Shown one piece after another: positions 12,033 to 24,526 of a stretch of 64,000 nt of DNA. Each line of letters begins with the position of its first letter. The first letter of the stretch is position 1. The stretch covers positions 58,940 to 122,939 of the forward strand of contig JAOBSW010000740.1 of assembly GCA_026214975.1 (NCBI GenBank), in the 5' to 3' direction. Both the position numbers and the translations under genes were made by a program. Source of the stretch: Gentiana macrophylla. Its lineage: Eukaryota; Streptophyta; Magnoliopsida; Gentianales; Gentianaceae. A model generated the notes under the pieces. That model ran no database searches. It was given only the letters and a program-made list of their open reading frames with translations, and was not told where the DNA came from.

Positions 12033-13300
12033 ATGGATGCACAAAGATCACTTTAGAAGTTTAATTAATTACTCATTTTTTAGATTTGATGAATACAAAA
12101 GAAAGTTGCAGGCTCTTGTAGCTGACACCCTAGAAAGATTAATCAAGACATTCATTGAAGATCCAATGAATACCAATAGCCATGAGAATTCTAAGAATTT
12201 ACCAATAAGTCTTGCTGCACAAGATCACAATTGAAAGTGATGAAGAAATCATTCTTTTTGGAGTTGGACCAGCAAAGGACAATGCTATATCAAGTAAAGG
12301 AAAACGGTTAATGCAAGATGAAGAAGCTGAAACTCAAAATTTATCGATCAAACATTATGAGGTAAATGCTTCCACATCCAACTGTTGCACTGCCATGAAC
12401 AATCATAGAAATGCATACTTCAATGAAACATTGGACATACTCATAAGGGAATTAGAGGAAATTCAAAGAAATTATGAGAATGTCAAAAAAGAAAAAGAAT
12501 CATTGAAAGATTAAGCTCTAAGATTGCATGCTAAGATTAATCTTATCAAAACTAACAACAGAATTCAAGATGATGGCTCAACTGATGAAGTAACAGAGGT
12601 AATAAATTCACAGAATCATCAGTTGATCCAACTCCTAAAGTTCAGTTCAAACCAGGAAAACCAGTTGGAGACAGATCAAGTTTCGGGTTTGACAATCAAC
12701 AGAATTCTAAGTTCAGACCTTGTTCAGTTGCACCTAAGTTTGTGGCTGTACAAAAGTCGAGAACTCAAAAAACTGATGAAGTTGTTAAAACTGACAAAAA
12801 CTCAGCACAGTCTCGATCACAAATTGACAAAAATGTAAAATCAGTCAGTATCACTCAAAAAATTGACAGATTCTACAGAAAATTTTAGAAGACTTGAAAA
12901 GGCAAAACTGATCCAATGTCAGTTAATAGAACATTCAAGTCATATTCACCCAAGAATGACACACATTCAAGGAATAATAGATTCAGGGAGGAAAGGAAGA
13001 CTCTTTCCTACTGATGAAGACTGGAATGGACCTATAATCAAAACCAGATCAACTCAGTCTCACGAAATTTTCAAGAAAAAGACGATCGAGTTAAAACAGC
13101 AAAATTTTGTGAAAACTGACTTTACTAAGTCAAAAGGTCAAGAAAAATGTGTCAGAGAAATGAACTCAATTTTGAGGAAATTTAAAGATATCAAAAAGGA
13201 GATTAATTCTGAGAAGGAGTCATCTTCAAGAAACTCAAGAATTAATCCAAAAACTGACAAGAAAGGACCCAAACAGATGTGGGTACCAAAGAACCATTAA
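12033..13300 (+). pseudogene. Element B gag remnant, ends only
   Basis: The start ATG follows the leader. An N-terminal RFDEYKRK (12085-12108) matches RFDEYKRY at the start of gag in element G. The middle of gag found in G (capsid-like region with WTSDDRKRN and the zinc knuckle) is missing. What follows is a charged, coiled-coil-like segment, including DILIRELEEIQRNYENVKK (12434-12490), and then Asn/Gln/Lys-rich sequence. It ends with GPKQMWVPKNH at 13267-13299, the phrase that closes gag before protease in SIRE-like elements. Stops and frameshifts split it into four frames. With no capsid core it could not build particles by itself. The retained ends may serve packaging, which is inference. 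Confidence 0.7.
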
Positions 13301-13759
13301 CATGTTTTGCAAGAGAAAAGTGACTGTTGAGCTGACTGAGTCATACTTCAACTGAGATTTCAAAAAACTGATCAGGAAGACAAAACTGAGATACAGATAA
13401 CTGAAGACTCATCATGTCATGGATATGATCAAAATCGAACACGCATCATGACTAGAGATACATCGTATCAATCGCATTTATCGATATAGGCTACGGTTGG
13501 CGTAAAAGTCAGAATCTACACACAGATCTCAACCGCCCATCATCTCCACTCACCACCTTTTTCGCATCTCAACGCCTGATATGATTTATGACAAGACGTT
13601 TTAAAACCCACTCAAAATTTTCTAACTACCAAATCTACCACTTATAAATAATTTCGTATTATCCTTATCAATTCATTACACTTAGTTTTTTCTCAACCAT
13701 TAGTTTGAAAAATTACTCTATCTTCAAATTTTTCAAACTTCACTTCAAAAATCAGAAAT
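13301..13759 (+). promoter_or_regulatory. Spacer between gag and ORF2 of element B with TATA box
   Basis: This spacer takes the place of pol. TATAAATA at 13643-13650 lies 110 bases before the ORF2 ATG. The inverted element C keeps the same box in the same context (TATTTATA on the + strand at 36806-36813), and its surroundings align (GTCTTGTCATAAATGTTTTG in C, matching 13590-13607 here). This suggests a second promoter for ORF2. No transcript evidence is available. Confidence 0.45.
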
Positions 13760-15006
13760 ATGACTTTTGCCAGAGTTGAAGCATGTTTGATCATTTCACT
13801 TGATCAATTTCTTGAAAAACATAATAATTCAGACCTTGATAAGCAAATCATGGAGAAAATCAGAAAAATCAAAGGTCTTGAAGAAGTGTTCAACGTTTCC
13901 TTGGAAAGTGTAAGCCAAAGCATTAGCGATTTCTATGAGTTTGGAAGGATAGCCATAGAAGAAGAAAAAGTCTACACCTACACAACCAAGGTCAATGAGA
14001 AGGAAATTAAGGTCATTGAGAACCTTATTGCAGATATCTTTGGTTTCAAGAAGTCAGGATACTCTTCTGCTATCAAATTGAATAAAGAGAAAAGAGAGAA
14101 GTTGTGGACGGACGTTGCAAGAAAATGAGATTTGAATGTATCATTGTCAGGGTCAACAGGCCTCCTCAAACGTGATTTTAATTATCTAACCAAGATGCTA
14201 GCAAATTGTGTAATTGGAAGTGCTGGAAATTTTATCAATCTATCAGGCACCAAAATAGATTTGTTATATGTGATATGGTTTGAAGAGAACTTCAATTGGA
14301 AAAGATACATTCTAGACCAAATAGCTGGACAATCATCTGATGTTCCAAAGAAGAAAAATGACGCAAGGATAGGGAGATTCTATCACAAGAAAATGGCACT
14401 GAGGATCGTTGATCATTTTGGAATTGCAAGAAGAGGATCAACTGCAATTTTTGATGGTAAAATTGTAGTGAAAGATGAGAAGTCGGGAAAAAGAAAGTCA
14501 AGGTTCAAGTCGAACCTAAAAAAAGAAAAGAAAGAGGTCATCCAAAAAGTCACCACACGAAGAAGCATAGGAAGATCTTGAGAGACTGAAAGAGAAAAAG
14601 AGGAAACTGGAAGCTTTGGATAAAGCAAAGAATGCTGAAGAAACTGAGAAACCAAAGGAACCCTCACCTGAGAGATCTCTAGTTTCTGAAATAGCAAGTT
14701 AGACAACCAAGATATCAAGAACTGAAGAAACCCCCACAAAACAAGATATTGCTGAGAAAGAACCTGTGAGAAAGAACCAGTTCCATCACTACCAGAAGCT
14801 GACACTCAGGTGGAACAATCCCTGAGAACTGATGTTGATGATGAAGAAACTAAAAGTGATGAAGAGCTGATTGGACCAGGGGTGATTTCGATGCTCAACT
14901 TGATATCTAAATCAAGATCTACAACACAAAAGTCAGCATCCAAACTGGAATATGAAGAATCGATCAAGGAATTTGAAGCCTCTCAGTTTGAAGGCAAAGA
15001 AGTTGT
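13760..15006 (+). pseudogene. Element B ORF2, N-terminal part
   Basis: ORF2 begins MTFARVEACLIISLDQFL at 13760. It runs 122 codons to a stop at 14126, then continues in another frame from 14132. Conserved blocks shared with C and F are VNEKEIKVIENLIADIFGF, EKLWTDVARK, LTKMLANCVIGSAGNF and DLLYVIWFEENFNW (14263-14304). The pattern resembles 'putative plant transposon protein' domains and the envelope-like ORFs of SIRE elements. I cannot choose between these names without a search. A basic stretch (KSGKRKSRFKSNLKKEKKE, 14481-14537) could act in nuclear or nucleic-acid targeting. An acidic Glu/Pro-rich region follows, until element D interrupts it at 15007. Confidence 0.65.
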
Positions 15007-15269
15007 TGTTAGGTGTAGTGCCCGAAAGACAATTATCTAATTGTTTTAGGACAGAATTAATAATTCATCATATTATATGCATGTATGCTTATAATTAAGA
15101 CACTATTGAAAACCCTAAGTACCTCGTTTATGTAATCACATAACTCAGTGTATGGCTATACACAAGAGGATTGAGTTAGTGAGATGTACTTAAAATTAAC
15201 TTATTCCGTAGCGTTGATTAATCTAAGTACGGGTCTCTTGATTAATATGCTAATAATGCGCCCAGAACA

Positions 15270-17060
15270 TGATGAGCTGGATTTTTCACCAAACAAATTT
15301 ATAATACTCAAGACAACGGTGACTAAACAAGCTCTCTGACCGGCAGTGGACCGGGTCGATTGCTAGTATAGCTACAGGAGTCCGAGGTCGATCCCACAGA
15401 GAAAGGTGTGTTTGTGAGTACCAAAGTGAACTTCTAACTTAGTCTAGGCAAACAAGCGGTTGGTTGGTTGTTATTACACTATGCTAAAACATAAAAGAGA
15501 GAGAGAAGATTAAACTACTAGATTCAACGAGGGAGAAAGGGACATAGCCGAACCATGATCAATGTGACTAATCTCAACCCTAAGGTAGACAAAACCGGAG
15601 TGTGCATTATAATAAACGAACTCCTCGTGATTAAATTTCACGGGTGCGAACTCCTAAACCCAAAAGAAGGTCGAACAACTCTCTTCTAACACCTTATGCC
15701 ATGTTAAGGTCTGAACAACTCTCTCCTAACAAGTCATGTTTTGCACTCGAGCCGCTTAAACGTATAAACGAGTAACCTCAGGTTTAACAACTAAACCGAG
15801 AGTACACCGCGATCCTAGAACCCTTTTCCCACACTCTCTCTCGAACAACTCTCAAGAGTGATGTGTGATATTTGACCTAGGTAGCTAATCTAGCTCAAAC
15901 TGCTATAACAAGTTCTAAGACGTGAAACATGCAAGAAACAACAATAAAACACACTACCCACTCCCAATTTCATCACCCAAAGGGTGATTTCATCACATAT
16001 CACATGACCCAAGCATGTGGGAAGAATTAGCTACACATTATACTAGTTAAAACATAAAGAAAACAATAAAAGAGAAGCATAACAAGCATAAGAGGGAAGA
16101 AAATTACCATAAATTGCAGAGAATCGAAGTTTGGAGAAGAAAGGTACAAAAGAGAGAATCACCAAAAAGATAGAGACTTGTTGTTTGAAATGAAAATCTA
16201 ATCTAAGAATTGAAAAGAGTAAGCTAAAAGATGTTTGATCTACATAAAAAGAAGGTGCAACAAACTATGTACAAAAACGAGCAAAATCTAAGCTAAAAGA
16301 GGGAGGAGTCGAGGGTTCTCCCAATGGTGGGTGTAAGAGGGGGTATTTATAGGCGAGGCCAAAAATCTGCAGAAAATTGGTCCAAACGCTGGTTTGGAGG
16401 TTGGAACCAGCGTTTGGAGTTGAGGAGATGAATACTGGAGTAAAGGGGTTCAAACGCTGGTTTGGCAAAGCTGGGAACGCTGGTTTGGGACCTGGAACGC
16501 TGGTTTGAAAGCTCCAAACGTGCGTTTCGCATGATGCAGTTTTTCTGCTGTAGTAAAACCTTCATAACTTCTTCATCCGAGCTCCGATTGGGGTGATTCA
16601 AGATGCGTTGGAAATCTCTTTGAATTATCTACAACTTTCATGAAGAAGTCATGACCAGAAAATGCCTCCATCATGGGTCAAAATGCTTCTGAATCAGAAC
16701 AGTCACTCGGGCACCAACTCTTTCTCTTCCTTTTCCTATTCTTTCTTCTTTCTTGGCTCATTCTTGCACCTTGATCACACTTATCATCATAAATCTTCGC
16801 CTTCCGGTTCTCGAGACACCAATACCCTACATCATCACAACAACAAAAAAACACCCAAAACATTCCGGAGGGTAAAAGTGCTCGGAATAGGGTCAATATC
16901 AATAAAAGGAGGTAGTAAACCATCAAAGTGACGGATTTACTCCCCGTGCTATAAACTCACGATATTACCCCTAAAACGGTCTAAATTACCAAGAAACATG
17001 CTAAAAGTGTGGTAAACGGGGTAGAAAATGCACCGAATCACGTAAAGTTGACTCCCATCG
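15270..17060. mobile_element. Element E: 1.8-kb solo-LTR-like insertion in LTR D
   Basis: Comparison of the two D LTRs defines this insertion. It starts TGATGAGCTGG and ends CTCCCATCG, giving near-perfect terminal inverted repeats TGATG/CATCg. Flanks GAACA (15265-15269) and TAACA (17061-17065) fit a 5-base target duplication with one change. It has no internal PBS or PPT and no convincing ORF, so it could be a solo LTR or a short non-autonomous element. It includes the phrase GGTCGATCCCACAGAG (15383-15398) and a near-end ACGGATTTACTCCCCGTGCT, which resemble a common plant LTR class I cannot name with certainty. Open frames of 82-89 codons at 16662-16931 overlap on both strands and are unlikely to be genes. 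Confidence 0.8.
16382..16528. repeat. Clustered AAACGCTGGTTTG motifs in element E
   Basis: The core AAACGCTGGTTTG or a variant occurs at about 16384, 16451, 16475 and 16495, with a related AAACGTGCGTTT at 16516. An inverted copy at 16405-16417 pairs with the first: arms CCAAACGCTGGTT and AACCAGCGTTTGG, 13 bases, perfect. Confidence 0.8.
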
Positions 17061-19148
17061 TAACACTTTATGTGTGACAAGCCTAATCCAGATCGCCGGT
17101 AATAGGTACCTAGTGGGGCATTTATATATAATGATAATCATATAGGGTCGGACCGATTTGATTTGAGTTCTTGATATAATTCCGTAATCAAGAAGTCTTA
17201 TCGAATCACAAGATGATCATATATGCATTAATCTCAATCTGAGGTGATCACGCATAACCGCTAGACTAGGGTAGAGTTTGATGTGTTAGTAAGGATCACT
17301 TCAGTAGTATGTGGTCTAACACTTCTCGCTGGCTCTATTCTCGAATGGGTGAGTAGTCCGTGCTCTCACAAATATGGAATCCATTCCTTCCTCGAAGTAG
17401 ATGCATAGCCTCCTTTATTTGTTAATCCTAGAAACCGATCGATCCCGGAGTTCATATTATATTAGTTATGAACTAATTGATCACTAGGGGTTAATGGTAA
17501 ATAAGGATAAGAGGTTTGAGAAGGGTTTACGAAGATATTCGAATCGAAATGAAAAAATTATGAGGATTTATCCGTATGTAATGATTATATCAAGGACACC
17601 TTATCAACTCATGGTTGAGTGTAAGTTATCTATATTCACAGAGTTTAGTTTCGTGTTTATGGTGGTGTAATCCCGGAATTAATAGATTGAATATTATTGT
17701 TCGGTCCGACGGATAATATTATTTAATTTATTGTAGCTATCGAATACGGGTCCATGGTCCCCGACGTGGCTCCAAACATAGCATATGTTTTCTCTTCGTT
17801 TCACTCAATTATAATTAAATAGTTGGATTGACTATTTAATTGATATGTGATTCATTGTTTAGTTGGACTAGATAATTAAATACATGGAAAAGAAATTTTT
17901 CGTGACTCGCCCAAGTGTGTAAAATGCGTGTGGCCTATTTTTAATAGGGTGGGGCGCATTTTTGTGTATTATTTAATTTAGAGAAATTAGTTTTCTTGGA
18001 TAATTATTTAATATATGATTTAATTATTTATTTGTTAAATGATAAATCATTGAATATTAGATAATATATTTATTTATCCCAAGTTGTTTGGGATATATAT
18101 TATATTTATCTTTTATTTAAAATAAGGATTAACATAATAATTATCTCATAATTATTAAATCCTTGAAGGACAAGGATTACTCTCCTATATAAAGAAAGTT
18201 CTCTCAAGCCTTATGACACACATAATTTCGACTTTTGGGTAGTATTATGGCTTAGAGATTTCGGCCATTATACTAGGGTTTCGAGTTGGGATAATCTTCC
18301 GGATTATTCCGGTAGCATATCAAAGAGGTCCGGCGGCTTGAAACACCATCGACCTGGTGGTGCTTGCAGACACATGTTGAAAGACTTTGGCTTCTCAACT
18401 AGGATCTCAACTAGCTTGGATTAAATATTGTTCTTGGAGTTTATTCACCGTAAACTGATAAGCAATCTAACCCCTCGTAGGATTAGATCTATTTTTTATG
18501 TGCTTTGGTTGACTAGATCTAGATCTTATACTTTCCGTTGCTTAATCGGGTGGATATTGATCCATCCGGCGATATTACATCTTACAAGTGGTATCAGAGA
18601 CTTTGATCTATCAATCAAAGTATATGAATTTTAGATCTAGGAGTGGAAAAGCATGTTTTAGAATTTTTTTTAAATAATTTTTGTATGCATGTATGTGCAT
18701 CGAATTTTATATCATGTATGTTGCCTTGTGATTGTCGTGGTTGAAGAGATGCATTGGGGTTGGTACTGTTTAACCATAGATCTATTTTGTTGCTCTTTTT
18801 ATTAGCATAAATCGAGCATAGGATTTGTATTTTTTTATGCAATCGAAAATATTATACAAGATAGAATCTTTGTAATTTTTTTGATGTTCCGGGCTCGAAA
18901 TATGAAGATCTTGAAGATGAAGATCAAGGCGAAACCCAAGGTATGAACGAGGAGAAACGGCCAAGAACCCTAATTTTAAGGCTGTCCAGCACCTTTAGCA
19001 GCGCTAAAAACGTCACAACAGCTTCTGTTTTTCTTTAATAGGCAGCAGCACCTGTAGCGGCGCTTACTGCCGCCGCGAAAGATCTATTTTTTTTAAAACC
19101 CTAGCTTGCGGCTAGGGTAAACATGCGGCTGTTTAGTTTTTTTTTTTT

Positions 19149-19317
19149 AGGTACTGCTACATCCACTACACTTATCTCCACAACATCATCCACAACATCA
19201 TCTACACCATACATTTTGTCAGGACCCACAAAAAAAATATTTCTCTCTCCAATCAAAGGACAACATCATCCACACATCATCCACTACATCTTTATGTAGT
19301 GGATGTAGCATTTTCCC
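19149..19317. mobile_element. MITE-like foldback element
   Basis: Perfect 14-base terminal inverted repeats GCTACATCCACTAC (19155-19168) and GTAGTGGATGTAGC (right end), extended imperfectly outward to about 19149 and 19317. The inside carries several CAACATCATCCAC repeats. It sits in a T-run (12 T on the left, at least 7 on the right), so any target duplication would be poly-T; superfamily (hAT or Mutator) is undecided. Too short to encode a transposase. Confidence 0.75.
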
Positions 19318-21161
19318 TTTTTTTATAATCTGTTTTTTATTTTTTTTACTGACCGACTTAGGCAGCGCATAAAAAATAAAAAATAAAAAATAAAAAAAAC
19401 AAAAAAATTAAAAAATCTGGAATTTTTTTTATTCAGCCGCAATAATAATAATAAAAAAGGGGAAATTTTTTTTTAAAAGGGTTTTAATTATAATAAATTG
19501 GTTTTATTTAATTAAAAGTCTTTCCCTTCTCGGGTGTTCGTGGTTCGTGATCCGGTGGTTCGAGTTCAAGATTCGAAGTTCAAGACTCGAAGATTAGATT
19601 AAGTTTTATTTTTCCTTAGAAAATAGGTTAGTCGGGGGTACCAACGGTCCATCTCGGTGTTTAATTTTTCCGCTTATTTTTTCGTATGATCGAAATTATG
19701 TGATAGAATCGAAAATTGCCATGACATGCATCATATCATGATTCCACTCCAATGCATACATGTAGCTAGTTTATTTCGAATAAATTAGGCATGTATAACT
19801 CAGATAATTATTTAAAAGCTTATTTAATTAATATGTGGAAGTTATAAATAAGTAACTAATTTTACAAACCGAGGAACCGGTTTTGTCAAATGTTACGATT
19901 TTAGTGATGGATTCTCGTGAATCCCACTTAGATAAATCGCTGAGTTTTCAAAGTGAACCCACCTTAAACAGTAAACTAGATTGCGCTTTGGTTGATAATT
20001 TAGAAATTGGAAAATCTTAGTACATGGGTTCGAAATGGTCTAACCATGGTGGGCGAGTTCAACCGAAGCTTCGCTCAATCGACTCACCTCCACGGGTGAA
20101 GTACGTTACAGTAGTTCGACAAGACTTAGCATAGCCGATAAGCCTTCGGGCTAAACGGGGCTTCTCTTGCCGGATTAGCCTGAACCGTCACATATGTTCC
20201 AACGAATAAGACAGCGTAGATTTGCCTACATAACCGACCCTGTTTGGAGTACTTTGATTTATTATTTCTTATTGTCAAGATCAAAACCGTAATTAGTAAA
20301 CCCACAACTTTTTCAAATTATTGAGTGGGAGCGGGAAAGGCGACAGCCAACCCCATGGCCTCTACTATAGATGCAAGCACGTGAGAGAAGGGTGACGCCT
20401 CGAGCCGCTTTGATTTTGGCCCCCTATGGATGGTGTTCACCCCTATCAAAATTCAAGGCTTGGTCTCCAAAAGGATAGGATTTCGGGTACTCGTCGGGTC
20501 ATTGACCGACCCCACGGCGGCATACTCGGGGAGTACTTTGAGATCTGTTATAGTAGGTCACACTCTTTATGGATATTTTTGAAATATCTAGGCTAGAAAA
20601 AGGAAGGTAATCGATGATTAAGGTTCGGGATGTCTGATTCCCGTGAGATGTTCGATTCTCAAAGCTTAATCATTGAGAGAGATTGTCTCAGTTTAACCGT
20701 CACCTCTTTGACCTACCCTACGGCGGCACTGAGGTGCGAGGTTAAATCCTTGGAATGGTAGGATAAACCTTTTATAGTTTATAAATCCTAAAATAAAAGT
20801 CTAGTAGTGAAATTTTAATTTTGAATTTAACTTTATGTCATGTTTATTTTACAAATTTAATCTCTAGGATACTAAACTGTTAGTAATATGACTTCATTAA
20901 AAATGTGGAAGTAAAAAGTACGTTGTAATTATCAAAAGAATGCAGTTAATTTTTCGAAAGAGATTTTTCCCTTGAGCCTTTAAAACTTAAGTGACATAGT
21001 ATGGGTATGTCACGGATGTCACTCGTGTTGAACGAGAGACGACCATGCTTAATTTACAAAAGATGATATAGGACTATCAGACAAATTCATTTAGTGAATT
21101 TTAAGTGTAATTACACAACAAATTTCTAAATTGAAAAATTGGAAAATCATATACATAAGGC

Positions 21162-21528
21162 GTTGGTAGTTAGACGGTATTTGGAACCGATAAACTAGTG
21201 GGAGCCTTAGTCTTATGATTTTTTGTTTTTTCAATCATTAAAAATGTGTAATGGACTGCACAAGAGTTTTTCCATTCATTGGAAAAACAAGAATAAAGCG
21301 TTATTAGTTAGACAATATTTGGAACTGATAAACTAGTGGGAGCTTAATTCTGGAGATTTTATAATCTTTGAAACATCATGAACACAGCATTGCTAGTTAG
21401 ACAATATTTGGAACTGATAAACTAGTGGGAGCTTAGTTCTAGGTGATGTTCTTATCTTTGAAAATCATAAATACAAAGTGTTGCTAGTTAGACGGTATTT
21501 GAAACCGATAAACTAGTGGGAGCTTTGC
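21162..21528 (+). repeat. Four-copy minisatellite in element D
   Basis: A 49-base core, TTGCTAGTTAGACAATATTT then GGAACTGATAAACTAGTGGG then AGCTTAG, starts near 21162, 21300, 21389 and 21480. The last three are 89-91 bases apart. Each copy ends in the PPT-like ACTAGTGGGAGC. Copies one and four share GACGGTATTT, copies two and three share GACAATATTT. Confidence 0.85.
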
Positions 21529-23559
21529 TCTTATGATTTGTCGATTAGAAAATTGAATACTCGCCCAAGCTAGTAACACTATCATTAGGCATCCCACAGT
21601 TCAAGAGTAGTGTCTACTCAAACGAACTGCTAGGTCAAGACTATTTCCATTTAAGGTAAGTCGAGAATGGGAAAGAATGTTTATACATGTTAGTCATCTA
21701 AACTAAGTAGTTTTAAGGCTAAACCGGAAAATTAATAAATTGGAAATTAGAGGATAAGGAAAGTGATTTCGGATCACTGACCAATGCATCCTTAACAATT
21801 TTCTCGAAAGCTAAAGTTCTTTGGAACGAACTAGGTAGCTTTGCATTAAACGATAAATAAAATAGACAACGGGCAGTTATTTCAGATAGACTAGTAGGAG
21901 TGATATAAGGAAATGAATCTCGATTCAATTCTTGAGTATCACGTAAAATTCATTTTCTGCTCGGATTCGCTGGAACGAACGTATTCATTTTCAATAGATA
22001 ATTTGTTTGTCTTATTGATTTATGAATATAAAATTCGTGAGCATGAATCCAAGACTCGGCTTTTGTTTGATAAAGTCAGAACCACTAAGCATTGCTGAAA
22101 AGGTATTAGTAACACACCTAAAAACATATAAACGCAAATGGTTTCCGTATTTCGATAAATGCTTCTTTCTATTCTATTAATTAGTACATATTCCCTAAAG
22201 ACAAGATCTCAAGATCGGCTTAGGGTGATTCCTATCTCCTGCAAAGGAACACTGCCTCAAAGGAACAATGACTAAGTTTCCTTTCAATCGAAAGGGTAAT
22301 AGATTTAAAGAAGTAACATAGCTTGTTCATATCAACCTTCGGGGTCATATGAAAGATACAAGCTAGTGGGAGCTTCTGAGTGGTGACATATTGTTTGATA
22401 ACTACTCGAAACTCCGGTAAGTTTATCAAAAATATTTGGAGGAAATCTCTGATTTCATCGTGAGAGAGAGTATTCCATACTCGTAAATAGGTTATTGCGT
22501 AGTCTTCGGATCGATGCTCGGCCCGCCTCCCATTGAAATGTTTTCACTAAGGGATACACCATAAATTTTCCTTATACAGTTATTGATGTGCTACGATACG
22601 CTGTTGAACTCATTTAAGATATTGATTGCAAAATAACGGTTTACGTTGTAATGAGAAACCGAGAAGTCTACCTAAAAGATGCCTACGCATTTATGGATAA
22701 GGAGTGAATTTGGTTCACCCCACTTCTGTAAATATAGACATTTAGCATTTAGTGCTTGAAGGTAGGACTGGAAATTTTGCATACACGCTCAGATCGTGAA
22801 ATATCTTAATGCATTGAGTAAAGGTTGGTTAAAAACTCAGAAAATCGAGAGAATGACGGTTATACTATCAAACTCGGTCGATAGATTCTATAAATAAAAC
22901 CTTAGATCTTCAAGTATTTGTACTCAAGATGTTACTAATCGATTTGTTCACCCACATCCAACACGCAGCTTGGTGATAACACTAATAAAAACTACTAAAC
23001 TAGATCAAGATATCGATCTACCCCGAACGAGTGGGAGTATGGTTTGTCCATTACCCATTGCAGACCTTATGGTCTATAAGGTAGAATGATGACCTATAGT
23101 CCTTTGTGGGTGTGGTAGATCCGGATCATGAGGTTGGTTTAAAAGCCATAACCCTCGTGAATGGAGTGTGATACTCCAGCCTGCTGAAAACTTTGTAACC
23201 ACCGAGTATCTCAGTGCCTAGTGGGAGTAATTGGAACTACACGGAGAAGAGTCGAATGAATAAGAAAGTTTAAATTTCAACACAAAGCTAAGTAATTTAG
23301 TGGATGATTCCCTAAAAGGTAGAGAGTTAACCTGCACTCGTGATCTCTTACCACTCTTCTTCTTGATTTCGCCGTAAAAGCGGGAATAGGTGTGATTCCC
23401 TAAGACTTCCTAGCCGAACAACGGAATCTGAATTTATTCGTAATGTATGGTTTTAGCAAAGAACAAATAATGTGATTCGTTACAAAGCGTAAAATAGGGG
23501 TGATTCCTTAAGACCTTTTAAGTAGACTAACGGTATCTTAATTTATTCGTAAAGAACCT

Positions 23560-24320
23560 TTGGCAGGATGCCTCCCATAGCTTATATCCTTTGGGGATTA
23601 AAGCAAACCTCTAGGTCATTTCAAAGTCATATATTTTAATATGTGGACTTGACCAGTCTTTCTTAGACTGGGCTTCGATATTAGTAAAGCAGTATATATG
23701 TAGATTAGTGTTTGTGAATGGTAACACTGAAACAGTTGAAAACAACATGGGTGTATTATTTGAAGTCAGAGTCTGACATGCCATCGGGATTCATTCTAAA
23801 GGATTTGATTTGCTCAAATTCTCGAGAATCGATCATTGGCAATCCCATCCATTCACCTGGTTAAGATTTTCTTGCATTTATGCAACATTCAATGATGTAG
23901 TCTACCCTACCTCTCAGTAATGGTTATCCAACTCGCAGATGAATACTAAATGGGATGTTTAGTGAATCCTCAAGTCTCTTTGGGAGAATGAGGAATAATA
24001 TGCTAGTATATTCAGTGCAAACTAGAATATAAGTGACTTACACGGATTCGGATTTAGGTCGATTGAGGATGATCGTTAAATCAATCTCGGTCTCAAGAGT
24101 TTACTCATGTGATAAAGTATTATCCCAAAGAAGTTTCGATTAACTACTTCATTGTGAAAACATTGGAGAGGTAGCTCATAAGGATTTTGCAATCACTAGA
24201 GGTCATAAGCATATTGAAATCGCATCACCGGATTATATGGAAAGGCGACGCTTTGATCCCAAAGATTGACCCAAGCCGCTAACCTACTCGATCGCTGTAC
24301 CGAGTCACATGGTATTCGGA
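23560..24320 (+). pseudogene. Copia reverse transcriptase and RNase H traces in element D
   Basis: Near 23583-23622 the frame reads AYILWGLKQTSRSF, a decayed form of the copia RT motif SIYGLKQASR. Near 24205-24230 GHKHIEIAS resembles the RNase H end motif SKHIERKYH. Between them are stops and frameshifts. Spacing of the two motifs (about 600 bases) and of the second to the PPT (about 300 bases) is right for copia pol. No polyprotein is possible. Confidence 0.55.
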
Positions 24321-24526
24321 TTCTAAGCACGCGCTGGTCACCGACCTACTCTGGCCGGCACACTCCGGTCGTGCTTGGAAGAATGAACTACTAAGATGTG
24401 CCGAGAGGTACATATTTGAGGGATACGCCTCACTTGTTTTGAGCAAGTGGGAGAACGTTGTGTATATAGATATAAAGGGTGTGCTCTAAAATACTAATCC
24501 ACTTGCCTTTCGTGCAAGTGGGAGAT

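Larger units (their letters stand above)
15007..18596 (+). repeat. 5' LTR of element D, interrupted by element E
   Basis: Begins TGTTAGGTGTAGTGCCC and ends ATTACATCTTACA before the PBS. Removing E (15270-17060) and its 5-base duplication leaves about 1.79 kb, the size of the 3' LTR (1786). Shared landmarks include ACCTAGTGGGGCATTTATAT and GGTCCATGGTCCCCGA. A TATA box lies at 18186-18194 (TATATAAAG). Confidence 0.9.
18597..24526 (+). mobile_element. Internal region of element D, mostly non-coding
   Basis: After the PBS comes an AT-rich leader with a GC-rich island (18985-19080, GCAGCACCTGTAGCGGCGCT) and A/T homopolymers. The next 4 kb has no recognisable ORF. Copia pol traces appear only near 23560-24230. 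GTGGGAG recurs about ten times, for example near 20325, 21197, 21335, 21425, 21515, 22369, 23031, 23220 and 24447, besides the real PPT. The pattern fits a long-decayed or LARD-like element. Confidence 0.7.

Noticed and set aside
16662..16931. Overlapping 89- and 82-codon frames on opposite strands in element E
   Set aside because: No recognisable motif, and the sequence lies within an LTR-like insertion.
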